From: Halobacteriales archaeon QH_7_66_36
GTDB taxonomy: Archaea > Halobacteriota > Halobacteria > Halobacteriales > Haloarculaceae
Direction of reading: 5' to 3'
Assembly: GCA_003021175.1 (NCBI GenBank)
Contig: PXQV01000010.1
Coordinates: 62,001 to 126,000 of the forward strand
Length of the DNA: 64,000 bases
The position numbers and the translations under genes were made by a program. Below are positions 25,134-35,159 of this stretch, piece after piece. Each line of letters starts with the position of its first letter. Position 1 is the stretch's first letter. The notes below the pieces were generated by a model that was given only the letters and a program-made list of their open reading frames with translations, did no database searches and had not been told where the DNA came from.

Positions 25134-26280
25134 ATGGAAGTGCGGCGAACTGTCCCAGTCAAACTCGACGTGAACAGCGATGACGCCGCACTTCTGCGCG
25201 AAACCGTCGATGAATTTCTGCGGGCCGCCAACTACGTCGTAGACCACGCTTGGCAGGGTGAATACAAGATCACCAGCAAGGTCACGTTGCAGGCGGAGAC
25301 CTACGACGAGGTGCGTGAACAGACGCGGCTACACGCGAATCTTGTCCGGAACGCCCGCAACAAGGCCGCCGACGCCGTGCAGGGCGTCGTCGCACGCCGG
25401 AAGACCACACTTTTCGAAGCCGACTGTCGTCTATGACAAGCGGTGTGCGAGCTTCCACGACGAGTACGTGTCGCTGGCAACCGTGGACGGACGCATCGAA
25501 ATCGACTACGTACTCCCCGACCCAGAGCGCGACACGCCCCACAGCAGGTATCTCGATACCGACGACTTCGAGGTGACGAGCGCGGAACTACACCACAGAG
25601 ACGGCGAGTGATTCCTTCATCTTCGCACAAAGGCGGAGATGGAGTTCGACCACTGGCGACGAGAATACGAAAAGCGACGTGCATCACTCCAGCAGTGCGG
25701 AAGTCACCATGCTCACGAGAACATACAGGCAGTTGGACGGAAGGAGACGGGACGGTTCACGATGATGCTCCACCGGATTGCCAACGGCATCATCGCAGAA
25801 GCCGCCCAGAACGGGTGTACGGTCATCGCGTTCGAGGACTTGACCGGCATCCGCGACCGACTACCCGGCGCGTCGTGGGGGCACGAATGGGCCTTCGAGC
25901 GATTGCACGAATACGTCGAATACAAGGCCAAGATGTACGGGATTGCTGTCGAAAAAGCAGACCCGGAGCACACGTCTCGTCGGTGTTCGACATGCGGGTT
26001 TACGCACCATGGCAACCACGACCGTGAAGCTTTCGAGTGCCTGAAATGTGGCTACGAGAACCACGCCGACTACAACGCCGCGAAGAACATCGGTTTACGG
26101 TATCTCCGTTGTAACCAAACTGGGGACGGCGGAGGCGCACCCGTAGGCGTGCGCTTGAATCGCGGGACGTTGAACGCGAACAGAGAGTTTGAACCTCCTG
26201 CCGGAGAGCCCGGCCAGAGCGGGAGTCCACGCGAAAACACTACCCGCAACGAAGCGAGGTCGTCAGACCGAGCGAAGTAG
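25134..26280 (+). pseudogene. Decayed tnpB (IS1341/IS200-IS605 type) with RuvC-I deleted
   Basis: TnpB is an RNA-guided nuclease carried by IS200/IS605 elements. The N-terminal part ([17 protein letters not shown]) stays open to 25436. The frame then shifts (continuation [15 protein letters not shown]), reaches an in-frame TGA at 25609-25611 where tryptophan would normally follow DGE, and resumes as [19 protein letters not shown]. The segment that should carry the RuvC-I aspartate (GVDLGV) is missing at this join. RuvC-II Glu ([15 protein letters not shown]), the zinc ribbon CSTCG...CLKCG and RuvC-III Asp ([12 protein letters not shown]) remain. It cannot encode an active nuclease. Confidence 0.88.
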
Positions 26281-26291
26281 GGTGCGGTAGT

Positions 26292-26957
26292 TTACTCGAT
26301 GAAGCCGAGCGCCGACTCGATGCGACCGAGTTCCGGGCCGGTGGTGTCCTCGCCACAGACGTAGCCGCGTTCGTTGGCGACGAGGCCGCTCCCGACGAGC
26401 GCGCCGCCGTAGTTGATCGTCCCGATGTCGGCCGGCACGCCGAAGTGGTCCGCGAGCCGATCCAGCGTCTCGTCGGTCGTCTTCGGGTGACAGAGAACGC
26501 CGTCGTCGGTCGCGACGGCGGCCGTGCCAACGGTGCGGACGCCCGCGATGTCGCCCCGTTCGACGGGCACGTCGAGCGCCCGCTGGACCGCCTGCACGGC
26601 CTCCCGCGAGAGGTCCGGGTGGGCGTACGCGCCGGTGTCGTTACAGAGGACGACGTTGCCGGCGGCGTTCACCCGGCCCGGCAGTTCGTGGACCGGGAGG
26701 TCCGTCGCGTCGGCGATCTGGTCGCGCTCGCGGTCGGAGATGCGCGAGGAGACGAGCAGGCCGTTCGCGTTGCCGGCCGCGAGCGCGCCGACGGTGCCCG
26801 AGCCGCCGACCGTCGTCGGGCAGGCCGGCACGTCGAGTTCGGCGGCGAACGACTGCCGTAGCTCCGGCTGCATGTCGGGGCGGACGAGAAGCACGTCGTC
26901 CGTGGCGCGGGCGAAGACGCCGACGTACGACGAACCGGACAGGGCCGCCCGGAGCAC
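26292..26957 (-). CDS. Translation initiation factor aIF6
   Basis: 221 aa. Anti-association factor that binds the 50S subunit and blocks premature joining to 30S. The five-fold pentein repeats are visible as [66 protein letters not shown] and [17 protein letters not shown]. The start GTG 26957 lies one base after the rpl31e stop, so it is translationally coupled. The 3' side meets the tnpB remnant within 12 bases, which places the insertion right behind this operon. Confidence 0.96.
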   Translation of the reverse strand: MLRAALSGSSYVGVFARATDDVLLVRPDMQPELRQSFAAELDVPACPTTVGGSGTVGALAAGNANGLLVSSRISDRERDQIADATDLPVHELPGRVNAAGNVVLCNDTGAYAHPDLSREAVQAVQRALDVPVERGDIAGVRTVGTAAVATDDGVLCHPKTTDETLDRLADHFGVPADIGTINYGGALVGSGLVANERGYVCGEDTTGPELGRIESALGFIE

Positions 26958-26958
26958 G

Positions 26959-27234
26959 TCAGGCCGTCTCCGCCTCGACGACGGCCTCGCCCTCCTCGTC
27001 GAAGCGGGCCGCGCGGACGCGGAGCTTCGACGGCGGCTTCGAGCGGCCGCGCTCCCACACCGCCTCGTTGATCGAGGGGTCGAGCCGGACGGCGTCCTCG
27101 GCGACGCTGAACTGCGTCGCGAGGTGTTCGCGCACGAGCGTCATCGCCTTGTCGGCGCGCTTCTGCTTCGCCTCCGCCTTGGCGTCGCGCAGCGGCACCG
27201 TCACGACGCGCTCCTCGAAGTTGCTCGCGCTCAT
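26959..27234 (-). CDS. rpl31e: Large-subunit ribosomal protein L31e
   Basis: 91 aa. [20 protein letters not shown], then [20 protein letters not shown] and [20 protein letters not shown], the conserved L31e core. It lines the polypeptide exit tunnel rim. The start ATGA overlaps the rpl39e stop by four bases, and its own stop is one base before the aif6 GTG. An acidic C-terminal tail ([13 protein letters not shown]) is the haloarchaeal variation. Confidence 0.97.
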   Translation of the reverse strand: MSASNFEERVVTVPLRDAKAEAKQKRADKAMTLVREHLATQFSVAEDAVRLDPSINEAVWERGRSKPPSKLRVRAARFDEEGEAVVEAETA

Positions 27235-27383
27235 TCGTCCGTGTCGCCCCGCCGCCAGTTACGCCGCTTCGGGTTCTGCATGGTGTCGCGGTCTGTCTTC
27301 ATGATGACCCACGCCGGCACCCGGCTGTTCTGTCGCTCCAGCTTCGCGAGCCGCTTCTTCTGCGCCTTCGACTTCTTGCCCAT
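27231..27383 (-). CDS. rpl39e: Large-subunit ribosomal protein L39e
   Basis: 50 aa, ATG 27383: [20 protein letters not shown], then VPAWVIMKT and [14 protein letters not shown]. One of the smallest and most basic ribosomal proteins, inserted in the exit tunnel. It heads the rpl39e-rpl31e-aif6 operon, each gene overlapping or abutting the next. It is divergent from mutL, whose start lies 102 bases away. Confidence 0.97.
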   Translation of the reverse strand: MGKKSKAQKKRLAKLERQNSRVPAWVIMKTDRDTMQNPKRRNWRRGDTDE

Positions 27384-27485
27384 GGTGAACGCCAGTTCGA
27401 CGCCCGGGCATTTATCGCTGTCCTTTCGGCCGACCACCGCGAGCGACGACGCGGGATTGATAGGCGTCGCCGCCGTCCCCGACAC

Positions 27486-29528
27486 ATGAGCGATATCCGC
27501 CGGCTCGACGACGCGACGGTCGACCGCATCGCCGCGGGCGAGGTGGTCGAGCGGCCGGCCTCCGTCGTGAAGGAACTCGTCGAGAACAGCATCGACGCCG
27601 ACGCCTCGCGCATCGAGGTGGCCGTCGAGGCCGGCGGGACCGACCGCATCGCCGTGCGCGACGACGGCGTCGGCATGCGCGGCGACGACCTCGAACTCGC
27701 CGTCGCGGAACACGCCACCTCGAAGATCGGCGACATCGACGACTTGGAGGCCGGCGTCGCCACGCTCGGCTTCCGCGGCGAGGCGCTCCACGCCATCGGG
27801 GCCGTCTCGACGCTGGCGCTCCGGTCGCGCGAGCGGGAGGCCGAGCGCGGCACCGAACTCCGCGTCGAGGGCGGCGACACCGTCGAGCGCCAGCCGGTCG
27901 GCTGTCCCGAAGGGACGGCCGTCGTCGTCGAAGACCTGTTCCACAACGTCCCCGCGCGCCGGAAGTATCTCAAGTCGGAGACGACCGAGTTCGCGCGCAT
28001 CAACCGCGTCGTCTCGGGCTACGCCCTCGCCAACCCGGACGTGGCGGTCACCCTCGAACACGGCGGGCGGGAGACGTTCGCCACCGAGGGTCGCGGCGAC
28101 CGTCGCTCGGCCGTCATGGCCGTCTACGGCCGCGAGGTGGCCGCCGACATGGTGGACGTGGGCGCACCGCGCGACGGGGCCACCCTCGACGCCAACGGCC
28201 CGCTCGACGGCGTCGGCGGACTCACCAGCCACCCGGAAACGAACCGCACCACCCGCGAGTACGTGAACGTCCTCGTGAACGGCCGATGGGTGACTGCGAG
28301 CGCCGTCCGCGAGGCCGTGGTCGAGGCGTACGGGCGGCAACTCGCCGGCGACCGCTACCCGTTCGCCGTCCTCGATCTCGCCGTCGACCCGGCGACTGTC
28401 GACGTGAACGTCCACCCGCGGAAACTCGAAGTGCGGTTCGCCGACGAGGCCGGAATGCGCCGGCAGGTGCGCGAGGCCGTCGCGGACGCGCTGTTGGACG
28501 AGGGGCTCGTCCGCACGAGCGCGCCGCGGGGCCGCTCGAAGGCCGCGCAGACGCCGATCAGTCCCGAATCCCGCTCCGAGACGGAGGGGTCGGAAAGCGA
28601 GGCGTCCGCGACGGGGGCGGACCGGGCGACGAACGTGGACGGGACAGCGGCGGGCGCAGACCCAACGCGCTCGGACGAACCGGACACGTCTGCTCGAACC
28701 GCAGGCGCTGGCACGGATAGTGCCGCTGACGCGGAATCGACGGACGGCTCGACGCCGGCGTGGGCGGGTGAATCGGCGGAATCCGACGACACGCAGGCGA
28801 CCGGACGCGACGGGGCGAGCCACGGTCCCGACGGCGCGACCGTCGACCGCGAGCGCCGGTTCCGCGCGTCGCCGACGCAGACGACGCTCGACGGGAGCGA
28901 CCCGGACCACGAGTTCGACCGTCTGCCCGCGATGCGCGTGCTCGGACAGCTTCACGACACCTACGTCGTCGCCGAGACGGCCGACGGCCTCGTACTCGTC
29001 GACCAGCACGCCGCCGACGAGCGGGTGAACTACGAGCGACTCCGCGAGCGGTTCGCCGGCGAGGTGCGGACGCAGGCGCTCGCCGAGCCGGTGGAACTGT
29101 CGCTGACGGCGAAGGAGGCGGCCCTCGTCGAGCCGGCTCGTGACACGCTCGCACGGCTCGGGTTCACCGCGACGCTCATCGACGACCGGACGCTGCGCGT
29201 AACGACGGTGCCCGCGCTGCTTGCCGACGCCGTCGAGGACGCGACCGGCGCGGACCTCGTCCGTGCCCTCATCGACGACTTCGCGGACGGCGACCCGGAC
29301 CGGACGGTCGAGCGCGCGGCCGACGACCTGCTCGGGGACCTCGCCTGCTACCCCGCGATCGAGGGGAACACCTCGCTCACGGCGGGGAGCGTGACCGCCC
29401 TGCTCCGGGCGCTGGACGACTGCGAGAACCCGTACGCCTGTCCGCACGGCCGCCCCGTCGTAGTCGAGGTGAGCACCGAGGAGATAGAAGAGCGGTTCGA
29501 GCGGGATTACCCGGGTCATGGGGGCTAA
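27486..29528 (+). CDS. mutL: DNA mismatch repair protein MutL with endonuclease motif
   Basis: 680 aa. The N-terminal GHKL ATPase shows [35 protein letters not shown] and LGFRGEAL. A transducer domain follows, then a Ser/Thr/acidic linker of about 130 residues (about 340-470). The C-terminal dimerisation domain carries the metal-binding endonuclease motif [12 protein letters not shown] and a late CPHGRP, so this MutL should nick DNA itself, as in organisms without MutH. It starts at ATG 27486. No mutS is in the window. The linker is longer and more acidic than in bacteria, as expected at high salt. Confidence 0.96.
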   Translation: MSDIRRLDDATVDRIAAGEVVERPASVVKELVENSIDADASRIEVAVEAGGTDRIAVRDDGVGMRGDDLELAVAEHATSKIGDIDDLEAGVATLGFRGEALHAIGAVSTLALRSREREAERGTELRVEGGDTVERQPVGCPEGTAVVVEDLFHNVPARRKYLKSETTEFARINRVVSGYALANPDVAVTLEHGGRETFATEGRGDRRSAVMAVYGREVAADMVDVGAPRDGATLDANGPLDGVGGLTSHPETNRTTREYVNVLVNGRWVTASAVREAVVEAYGRQLAGDRYPFAVLDLAVDPATVDVNVHPRKLEVRFADEAGMRRQVREAVADALLDEGLVRTSAPRGRSKAAQTPISPESRSETEGSESEASATGADRATNVDGTAAGADPTRSDEPDTSARTAGAGTDSAADAESTDGSTPAWAGESAESDDTQATGRDGASHGPDGATVDRERRFRASPTQTTLDGSDPDHEFDRLPAMRVLGQLHDTYVVAETADGLVLVDQHAADERVNYERLRERFAGEVRTQALAEPVELSLTAKEAALVEPARDTLARLGFTATLIDDRTLRVTTVPALLADAVEDATGADLVRALIDDFADGDPDRTVERAADDLLGDLACYPAIEGNTSLTAGSVTALLRALDDCENPYACPHGRPVVVEVSTEEIEERFERDYPGHGG

Positions 29529-29615
29529 CGAACCGGCAATCCGCCCGCTTTACCGTCTTTTATCGAAGCGTCAGCCAGCAAGTATATTAGTTCCACCCGA
29601 CTCACGTCGACCCGT

Positions 29616-30746
29616 ATGAACGCGAAACCGCTCGTAGTAGCGTTGTTACTCGTCGCCTCGGTGACCGTACCGGTCGCCGCGGCCAGTGCACAAAACACAC
29701 AGGAGGGACAGGCCGGTGCCTTCGTCTCCTTCGAGGCAGAGTCGAACGCCGTCGTCGACTACACGGTCGGCGGCACCACGGTCGTCGAGAACGTCAGCGT
29801 GCAGTCGGAGTCGGAGGCGGGCAGCGGGGCCAACGTTGACCTCGGCGGTAGCGCCGACTTCTCGGGTGCGGGACTCTCGGTCGCCTCGTCGATGCAGGCG
29901 GGCGGCTCCGCGACGATACAGTCCGAGAGCGGCGCGACCATCGAGAGCCACGACAACCAGCGCGGCGTGCTCGTCGTCCGGCCGGCCGGAGGAAGTCAGG
30001 CCGCAGCTATCAACGTCAGCTCCGACGCTGAAGCAGAAAGCGAGTCCGAGAGCCGCGTCGTCATCGAGAAGGACGACGGCACGCAGGCCGTCGTGCTCGC
30101 CACCGGTGACGCCGAGGTCGCGGTGACCGACGAGGGCGACGTCGAGGGTCGCACCGGCGAGGACGGCACGCTCGTCTACCGGCAGTACGACGGCGAGCGC
30201 TCCGACGACGACGAGAGTCAGGAGCAGTTCATCGCCAACGGCACCGCGACCGCCGAACTCTACTACCAGCAGGCGAGCGAGAGCGGCGAGTCGAGCGGTG
30301 ACCGTGCCGTCAACGTCGTCAACTACGGACAGGACACGACCGTCGAGGTGACCGAGCGGTCCGCGTCGACGCTCAACGCGACCGTCGAGCGCTCTCAGTC
30401 CGAGGGGAAGGTCGTCCTCGTAAGCGTGAGCGAGGCCGCGATGGAGAACGCCGAGTCGACCTCCGTCTACGTCGACGGCGAGGCCGCCGCGGAGGCGTCC
30501 TCCTACTCCGAGGTGGCGTCGGCGGCGAACGGCGGCGACAACTCGGCGTTCCTCGTCCGGTCGTCGTCGAGCGCGGAGGCGACGACGGACGTGGTCGTCG
30601 GTATCAACGGCTTCTCCGAGCGCGAGCTGTCGATGCAGGCCGACGGTGGCGACGGCGCGACCAGTTCCGGCGGCCAGCCCGGCTTCGGTGTCGGCCTTGC
30701 GGTCGTCGCGCTCGCGGGTGCGGCGCTCCTCGCAGCGCGGCGGTAA
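29616..30746 (+). CDS. Secreted surface protein with PGF-CTERM sorting tail
   Basis: 376 aa. A signal peptide (MNAKPLVVALLLVASVTVPVA, cleavage near ASA-QN) is followed by a Ser/Glu/Gly-rich domain with many N-glycosylation sequons. The C-terminus has PGFGVGLAVVALAGAALLAA then RR, the tripartite PGF-CTERM signal processed by archaeosortase ArtA, which attaches a lipid and removes the span. A TATA-like AAGTATATTAG precedes the ATG. It is likely S-layer associated. No enzymatic motif. It sits in tandem with another PGF-CTERM gene. Confidence 0.87.
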   Translation: MNAKPLVVALLLVASVTVPVAAASAQNTQEGQAGAFVSFEAESNAVVDYTVGGTTVVENVSVQSESEAGSGANVDLGGSADFSGAGLSVASSMQAGGSATIQSESGATIESHDNQRGVLVVRPAGGSQAAAINVSSDAEAESESESRVVIEKDDGTQAVVLATGDAEVAVTDEGDVEGRTGEDGTLVYRQYDGERSDDDESQEQFIANGTATAELYYQQASESGESSGDRAVNVVNYGQDTTVEVTERSASTLNATVERSQSEGKVVLVSVSEAAMENAESTSVYVDGEAAAEASSYSEVASAANGGDNSAFLVRSSSSAEATTDVVVGINGFSERELSMQADGGDGATSSGGQPGFGVGLAVVALAGAALLAARR

Positions 30747-30978
30747 GTCGAGGCCGCTTTTCTCCGTTCGCTCCCCGTCGACAGCGCGGCGAAACGAGCC
30801 TGAATCCGCGCCGTGAACGGCGGCGACGAACTGTGGATTCCGGGGGGTCGTGTGTCACGGATTGCGGGCCGGCGGCGGAATACCCCCGTACGGCGACCTG
30901 CCGTCGGCTCGGGGGCGTGACGAGCGGATTTGAACGAACAATAGCTTCAAGCGGTGGCCGGGTACGTACTGTAGTAGG

Positions 30979-32187
30979 ATGCGAACCGAACCAGTGGTAG
31001 TCGCGGTGCTCGTTCTCGTATCGTCACTCGGTGGCGTACCGGCGGCGACCGCGGACCAGTCCGCGGATGCGACGCTGACCGTCTCGGTCGTGACCGAGTC
31101 GGGCGCCGGTATCCGCGATGCGACGATCAACGCCACGTGGGACGGCGGACAGACGGTCGTCCAGACCGCGGGCAACGGGAAGGCGTTCGTCGACGTGCCG
31201 GAGGGCGCGGACGTGTCGCTGTCCGTCGAGAGCGACGAGTACATCCGCAATCTGCCGCGCGTCGTCGAGGACGCGAGCACTCGAGAGGTGACCGTCGAGG
31301 TCGCGCCGAAGGGGAAACTCACCGTCGCGGTCAACGACCAGCAGGGGTCAGTCGAGAACGCTCGTGTCCGGGTACAGACTGACCAAGGCACGGTCGTGAC
31401 GGGCCGAACCAGCGCCGACGGCACGTTCACCACGCCCGACATCGAGCAGGGCGAGTACGCGGTCGAACTGTTCAAGGCGGGCTACTACCGGAACCTCACG
31501 CGACAGACGGTCGGCGAGTCGACGCTGCTCGACGTGTCGATGCGTCGCGGGACGACGAACGTCCAGTTCGAGGTGGTCGACGACAACTTCTCGCCGCCGC
31601 AGACGGTGTCCGAGGCCCGCGTCGAGATAACGGACATCGGCACCCAGCGGCTCACCGCCGGGACGGTGACGTTCACGCTGCCGGTGAACACGCGGTACAC
31701 GGTGACGGCGAGACAGGACGGCTACCAGTCGAACGAGACGACGATATTCGTCAGGGAGAGCGGCGAAGCCCGGACGCTCGTCATCAACCGCGAGCCGCGC
31801 CTCGACCTCTCGGTCGCGAGCGGCCGGGTCGTCGTCGGCGAAACCGTGCAGGTGACGGTGCGCAGCGCCTACGACGAGCGCGTCGAGGGCGTGACCATCG
31901 AGGTCAACGGGGAGTCCGTCGCGACGACCGGGCCGGACGGCACCGCCGACGTGCCGGTGAAGTCCGCCGGCGAGGTGACCATCGTCGCGAGTGCGAACGG
32001 CCTCACGTCCAACGAGACGGTCGTTCAGGGGATCGCGACGGCAACTGAATCAGAGGGCACAGACGAATCGACGGCGACCGCAGCCGACGACGGCCTGCCG
32101 ATCGACGTCGACCAGCCGGGCTTCACGCCGGTCGCCGCGGTGGTCGCGCTCCTCGCGGTGGCGCTACTCGCCCGCCGGCGACGGTAA
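30979..32187 (+). CDS. Secreted Ig-like/carboxypeptidase-regulatory protein with PGF-CTERM tail
   Basis: 402 aa. A signal peptide (MRTEPVVVAVLVLVSSLGGV) precedes three or four beta-sandwich repeats of the carboxypeptidase-regulatory or big Ig type, for example KGKLTVAVNDQQGSVENARV and then TSADGTFTTPDIEQGEYAVE. A Thr/Ser/Glu linker leads to QPGFTPVAAVVALLAVALLA followed by RRRR, a PGF-CTERM signal. N-glycosylation sequons are frequent. It is probably anchored in the cell envelope by archaeosortase processing. Ligand unknown. It follows a similar gene after 232 bases with its own upstream AT-rich patch. Confidence 0.87.
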   Translation: MRTEPVVVAVLVLVSSLGGVPAATADQSADATLTVSVVTESGAGIRDATINATWDGGQTVVQTAGNGKAFVDVPEGADVSLSVESDEYIRNLPRVVEDASTREVTVEVAPKGKLTVAVNDQQGSVENARVRVQTDQGTVVTGRTSADGTFTTPDIEQGEYAVELFKAGYYRNLTRQTVGESTLLDVSMRRGTTNVQFEVVDDNFSPPQTVSEARVEITDIGTQRLTAGTVTFTLPVNTRYTVTARQDGYQSNETTIFVRESGEARTLVINREPRLDLSVASGRVVVGETVQVTVRSAYDERVEGVTIEVNGESVATTGPDGTADVPVKSAGEVTIVASANGLTSNETVVQGIATATESEGTDESTATAADDGLPIDVDQPGFTPVAAVVALLAVALLARRRR

Positions 32188-32193
32188 CCCCTA

Positions 32194-32646
32194 TCACTCC
32201 TGTGAGAGCCCCTCGGTCGTGCGGAGCATGTACAGCGACCCGGCGAGCACGATCAGCAGGAGGCCGAACGAGGCGGCAAACAGCAGGTCGTCCGTGCCTA
32301 TCGTGTCGCCCGGCCGGAAGCTGATTATCTTCCGCGAGACGGCGATGATGGCCGCGATGATAACGATACGGACGACGCTCTCCTCGCGGGTGTAGGCGAC
32401 GACCGTCTGGTAGATCTCGACGATGATGAACAGCAGGAGCGCGGTGTCGATGAAGCCGACGACGACCTCGGGGTCGGCGATGCCGGGCGAGCCGCCGGGG
32501 CGGAACGAGGCGACCACCGCCTCGAGTATCTGTATCAGCAGGTCGACGACGCCGATGGCGAACAGCGCGACGAGGATGTACGCCGCGACGATTTCGACGA
32601 CCCTGATTGCCGTCTCGGACGGCGCGACGAGTCTGTCGTGGTCCAT
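32194..32646 (-). CDS. PsiE-like membrane protein
   Basis: 150 aa with four hydrophobic spans. Conserved polar positions match the phosphate-starvation-inducible PsiE family: IVEIYQTVVAYTREESVVRIV, then IIAVSRKIISF. The family name comes from E. coli, and its biochemical role is unknown. It starts at ATG 32646 (MDHDRLVAPSETA) and converges with the PGF-CTERM gene, with 6 bases between stops. No phosphate genes are nearby, so control by phosphate is not supported here. Confidence 0.8.
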   Translation of the reverse strand: MDHDRLVAPSETAIRVVEIVAAYILVALFAIGVVDLLIQILEAVVASFRPGGSPGIADPEVVVGFIDTALLLFIIVEIYQTVVAYTREESVVRIVIIAAIIAVSRKIISFRPGDTIGTDDLLFAASFGLLLIVLAGSLYMLRTTEGLSQE

Positions 32647-32764
32647 ACGCTGGCGTCACTCCCCGGTAACAAAGTTTCCGGGGCAGTGGGCCTCGGCTCG
32701 CGCCACGAACGTGGGGCGGACCGAACACCAACACCCAACTCACGGGCGGTCGTAGCGGCCGGTA

Positions 32765-34126
32765 ATGAGCGGGGGACGCGTGGAGGCAGACCCGAGCGTA
32801 CGCGAGACGCTGCGCGGATATCTCGCGCTCGAACGCGACGTGCTGGTCCTGTCGGTCGCGATGTTCGCCTTCTCGCTCGGCTATCAGGGGACGAACCAGT
32901 ACATGGCGGAGTATCTCTACGCACTCGGTGCGGGGCCGCTCGTGGTCGGCCTCTTCGGCTCGCTGGGGAATCTCATCTCGGCCGTCTACCCGTATCCGGG
33001 CGGAGCCATCTCGGACCGTATCGGGTCGCGACGAGCGCTCGCGCTGTTCGGCCTGCTGTCGGCAGCCGGGTTCGGGCTGTGGGCGGCCGCGGGTCTCCTA
33101 CCCCCCGTCGTCGTGCCGGCCGTCGCCGTCGGTCCCGTCACCGTCCCCGAGCTGACCTTTCCGGTGGCGATATTCCTCGGCCTGTTTCTGGTGCAGTGCT
33201 GGAAGTCGTTTGGTCTCGGCGCGACGTTCGCGGTGGTGAAACAGGCGACGACGCCCGACCGACTGGCGACCGGCTTCGCCGCGACGGAGACGGTCCGACG
33301 GCTGGCGTTTCTGCTCGGGCCACTGGCCGTCGCCGCCGCCCTCTCTGTGTTCGAATTTTCGGTCGGCTTCCGGGTGGTGCTCGCGGGCGCGGCCGTCGTC
33401 GCGCTGGTCGGCACGCTCGCACAGCACGTCCTCTACGACGCGTCGAACGACTCGCTCGGATCCGCGTTCGCTGGCGTCGGGAGCGTCGTCTCGGATCTGC
33501 GCTCGCTGCCGGCGGAACTGCCGCCGCTTCTCGCCGCGGACACGCTCGTCCGCTTCGCCAACGGGATGGTGTACGTCTTCTTCGTCGTCTTCGTCGTCGA
33601 CGCGCTCGACGGCCCGGTCGGCGTGCCGGTCGTCGGGGCGCTGTCGCCACAGGCGTTCTTCGGCGTGTTGCTCGCCGTGGAGATGGCCGTCGCGCTCGCC
33701 TCGATGGTGCCGGTGTCGCGGCTCGCCGACCGCGTCGGGCTGAAACCCGTCGTCGCCGTCGGCTTCCTCGTGTACGCGACGTTCCCGGCTCTGTTGTTGC
33801 TTGCGCCCGACAGCGCCGTGCAGGTAGGGCCGCTCGCGCTGTCACCGGTCGCCGTGTTCGTGGCGCTGTTCGCGTTCTCCGGCGTGCGCTTCGCCGGCCT
33901 CCCGGCGCACAAGGCGCTCATCGTCGGCCCGGCGGAGCGGGACGCCGGCGGCCGCGTCACGGGGTCGTATTATCTGGTTCGCAACGCCGTCACCATCCCC
34001 TCTGCGGCGGTCGGCGGGGCGCTGTACGCGCTGTCGCCGGCCGTCGCGTTCGGCACGGCGACGGCTGTCGGACTGGCGGGCGTCGGGGTGTTCGTCGTCA
34101 TCGGTGAGCGGTTCGAACCGAACTGA
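32765..34126 (+). CDS. MFS transporter
   Basis: 453 aa, about 12 spans. It has a soluble N-terminus (MSGGRVEADPSVRETLRGYL) and the MFS loop motif as GGAISDRIGSRRAL near residue 79, repeated as VSRLADRVGLKPV in the second half. FGLGATFAVVKQATTPDR and FAGLPAHKALIVGPAERDAGG are further family-like loops. Substrate unknown. It is divergent from the PsiE-like gene and converges on the DUF424 gene. Confidence 0.87.
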   Translation: MSGGRVEADPSVRETLRGYLALERDVLVLSVAMFAFSLGYQGTNQYMAEYLYALGAGPLVVGLFGSLGNLISAVYPYPGGAISDRIGSRRALALFGLLSAAGFGLWAAAGLLPPVVVPAVAVGPVTVPELTFPVAIFLGLFLVQCWKSFGLGATFAVVKQATTPDRLATGFAATETVRRLAFLLGPLAVAAALSVFEFSVGFRVVLAGAAVVALVGTLAQHVLYDASNDSLGSAFAGVGSVVSDLRSLPAELPPLLAADTLVRFANGMVYVFFVVFVVDALDGPVGVPVVGALSPQAFFGVLLAVEMAVALASMVPVSRLADRVGLKPVVAVGFLVYATFPALLLLAPDSAVQVGPLALSPVAVFVALFAFSGVRFAGLPAHKALIVGPAERDAGGRVTGSYYLVRNAVTIPSAAVGGALYALSPAVAFGTATAVGLAGVGVFVVIGERFEPN

Positions 34127-34137
34127 GGGGAACGAGG

Positions 34138-34428
34138 TTACAGGCGCAGATACTGCGCGTGGCGCGTCCCGTCGAGGTCGAGGACGTTCGCCTCGGCGAC
34201 GAAGCCGGCCTCGACGGCGACCCGAACGGACTCCGTGCCGACGATGTTGGCCACGTCACAGCGGGCGAGCGCGTCGGTCACGGCCTCGGCGTCGACCGCC
34301 TCGCCGTCGTAAAATGAGGGGTCGGCGGTGATCGACACCTCGCCGTTCTCGAACGTCTCCCCGAGGTCGCTCTCGTCACAGACGGAGACTAACAGCCCCT
34401 CGGATGTGTCGCGCTCGACGAGCAACAT
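34138..34428 (-). CDS. DUF424-like protein
   Basis: 96 aa, ATG 34428 (MLLVERDTSEGLLVSVCDES). The pattern GLLVSVCDESDLGETFENG, then FYDGEAVDAE, then ANIVGTESVRVAVEAGFV matches DUF424, a small archaeal family with no established function. It overlaps the upstream TPR gene by one base (TGATG), which couples their translation. No membrane segment, cytoplasmic. It is one of few genes in this stretch that is conserved beyond haloarchaea. Confidence 0.8.
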   Translation of the reverse strand: MLLVERDTSEGLLVSVCDESDLGETFENGEVSITADPSFYDGEAVDAEAVTDALARCDVANIVGTESVRVAVEAGFVAEANVLDLDGTRHAQYLRL

Positions 34429-35159
34429 CACTCGACCATCTCCGCTTCGCGTTCCTGCCGCACCTCCTCGGCCTCCTCGACGAGTTCCTCGGCACGCTCC
34501 TCCTGTCCGGTCTCCTCGTAGGCGCGGGCGAGTTCCTCCAGCAGTTCGGGGCTGCGGAAGCCGAGCCGCTGGGCGTTTTCGAGGGCGTTGACAGCCTCCT
34601 CCGCGAGGCCACGCTCCAAGAGGAAGAAGCCCCGGTTGTACCACGCCTGCGGGAGCCGCGAGTCCATCTCGACGGCGCGCTCGGCGTGTTCAAGCGCCTG
34701 CTCCGTGCGCCCGGCCTCCCACAGCGCGTACGCGAGGTTTGTTTCGGCGCTCGCGGCGTGTTCGCCGTCGCTGTCGACGTACAGCGCCTCGCGGTGGGCG
34801 TCGATGGCCGCCTCCCACTCCTCCAGTTCCGCGTGGGCCGCGCCCTTGTTCACCCACGCCTCCTGCTCGACGGCGTCGTCGTCGGTGAACTGCGCGGCGC
34901 GCTCGAAGGTGTCGACGGCCTGCTCGAACCGCTGGATGCCCATGTAGGAGAGGCCCACATCGAGGAGTTCGTCGGCATCAACGTCCTCGGCGACGCTCTG
35001 CCGGCGGTCAAGCGTGTCCGCGACTACGCGAGAGTCGACCGGGTCGACCTGCTCCGGGTCGACGGCGAGTTCCGGCGGGTCGAGGTCGAACCCCTCGTAG
35101 GGGTCGTCGAACCCCTGTCCCTCGGAGAATTCGTGGTCTGGAGTGTCGTCATCGGTCAT
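34428..35159 (-). CDS. Tetratricopeptide repeat protein
   Basis: 243 aa from ATG 35159 (MTDDDTPDHEFSEGQ). An acidic N-terminal 60 residues precede about four or five TPR units, for example LLDVGLSYMGIQRFEQAVDT, AWVNKGAAHAELEEWEAAID, NLAYALWEAGRTEQALEHAE and AWYNRGFFLLERGLAEEAVN, and then a charged coiled-coil end (EERAEELVEEAEEVRQEREA). It is a protein-protein scaffold in the cytoplasm. Coupled with DUF424 through a TGATG overlap, so the two may act together. Partner unknown. Confidence 0.88.
   Translation of the reverse strand: MTDDDTPDHEFSEGQGFDDPYEGFDLDPPELAVDPEQVDPVDSRVVADTLDRRQSVAEDVDADELLDVGLSYMGIQRFEQAVDTFERAAQFTDDDAVEQEAWVNKGAAHAELEEWEAAIDAHREALYVDSDGEHAASAETNLAYALWEAGRTEQALEHAERAVEMDSRLPQAWYNRGFFLLERGLAEEAVNALENAQRLGFRSPELLEELARAYEETGQEERAEELVEEAEEVRQEREAEMVE

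Noticed and set aside
27231-29519. A 762-codon minus-strand frame ending in L39e
   Set aside because: Only the last 51 codons are real (L39e). The rest is antisense to mutL.
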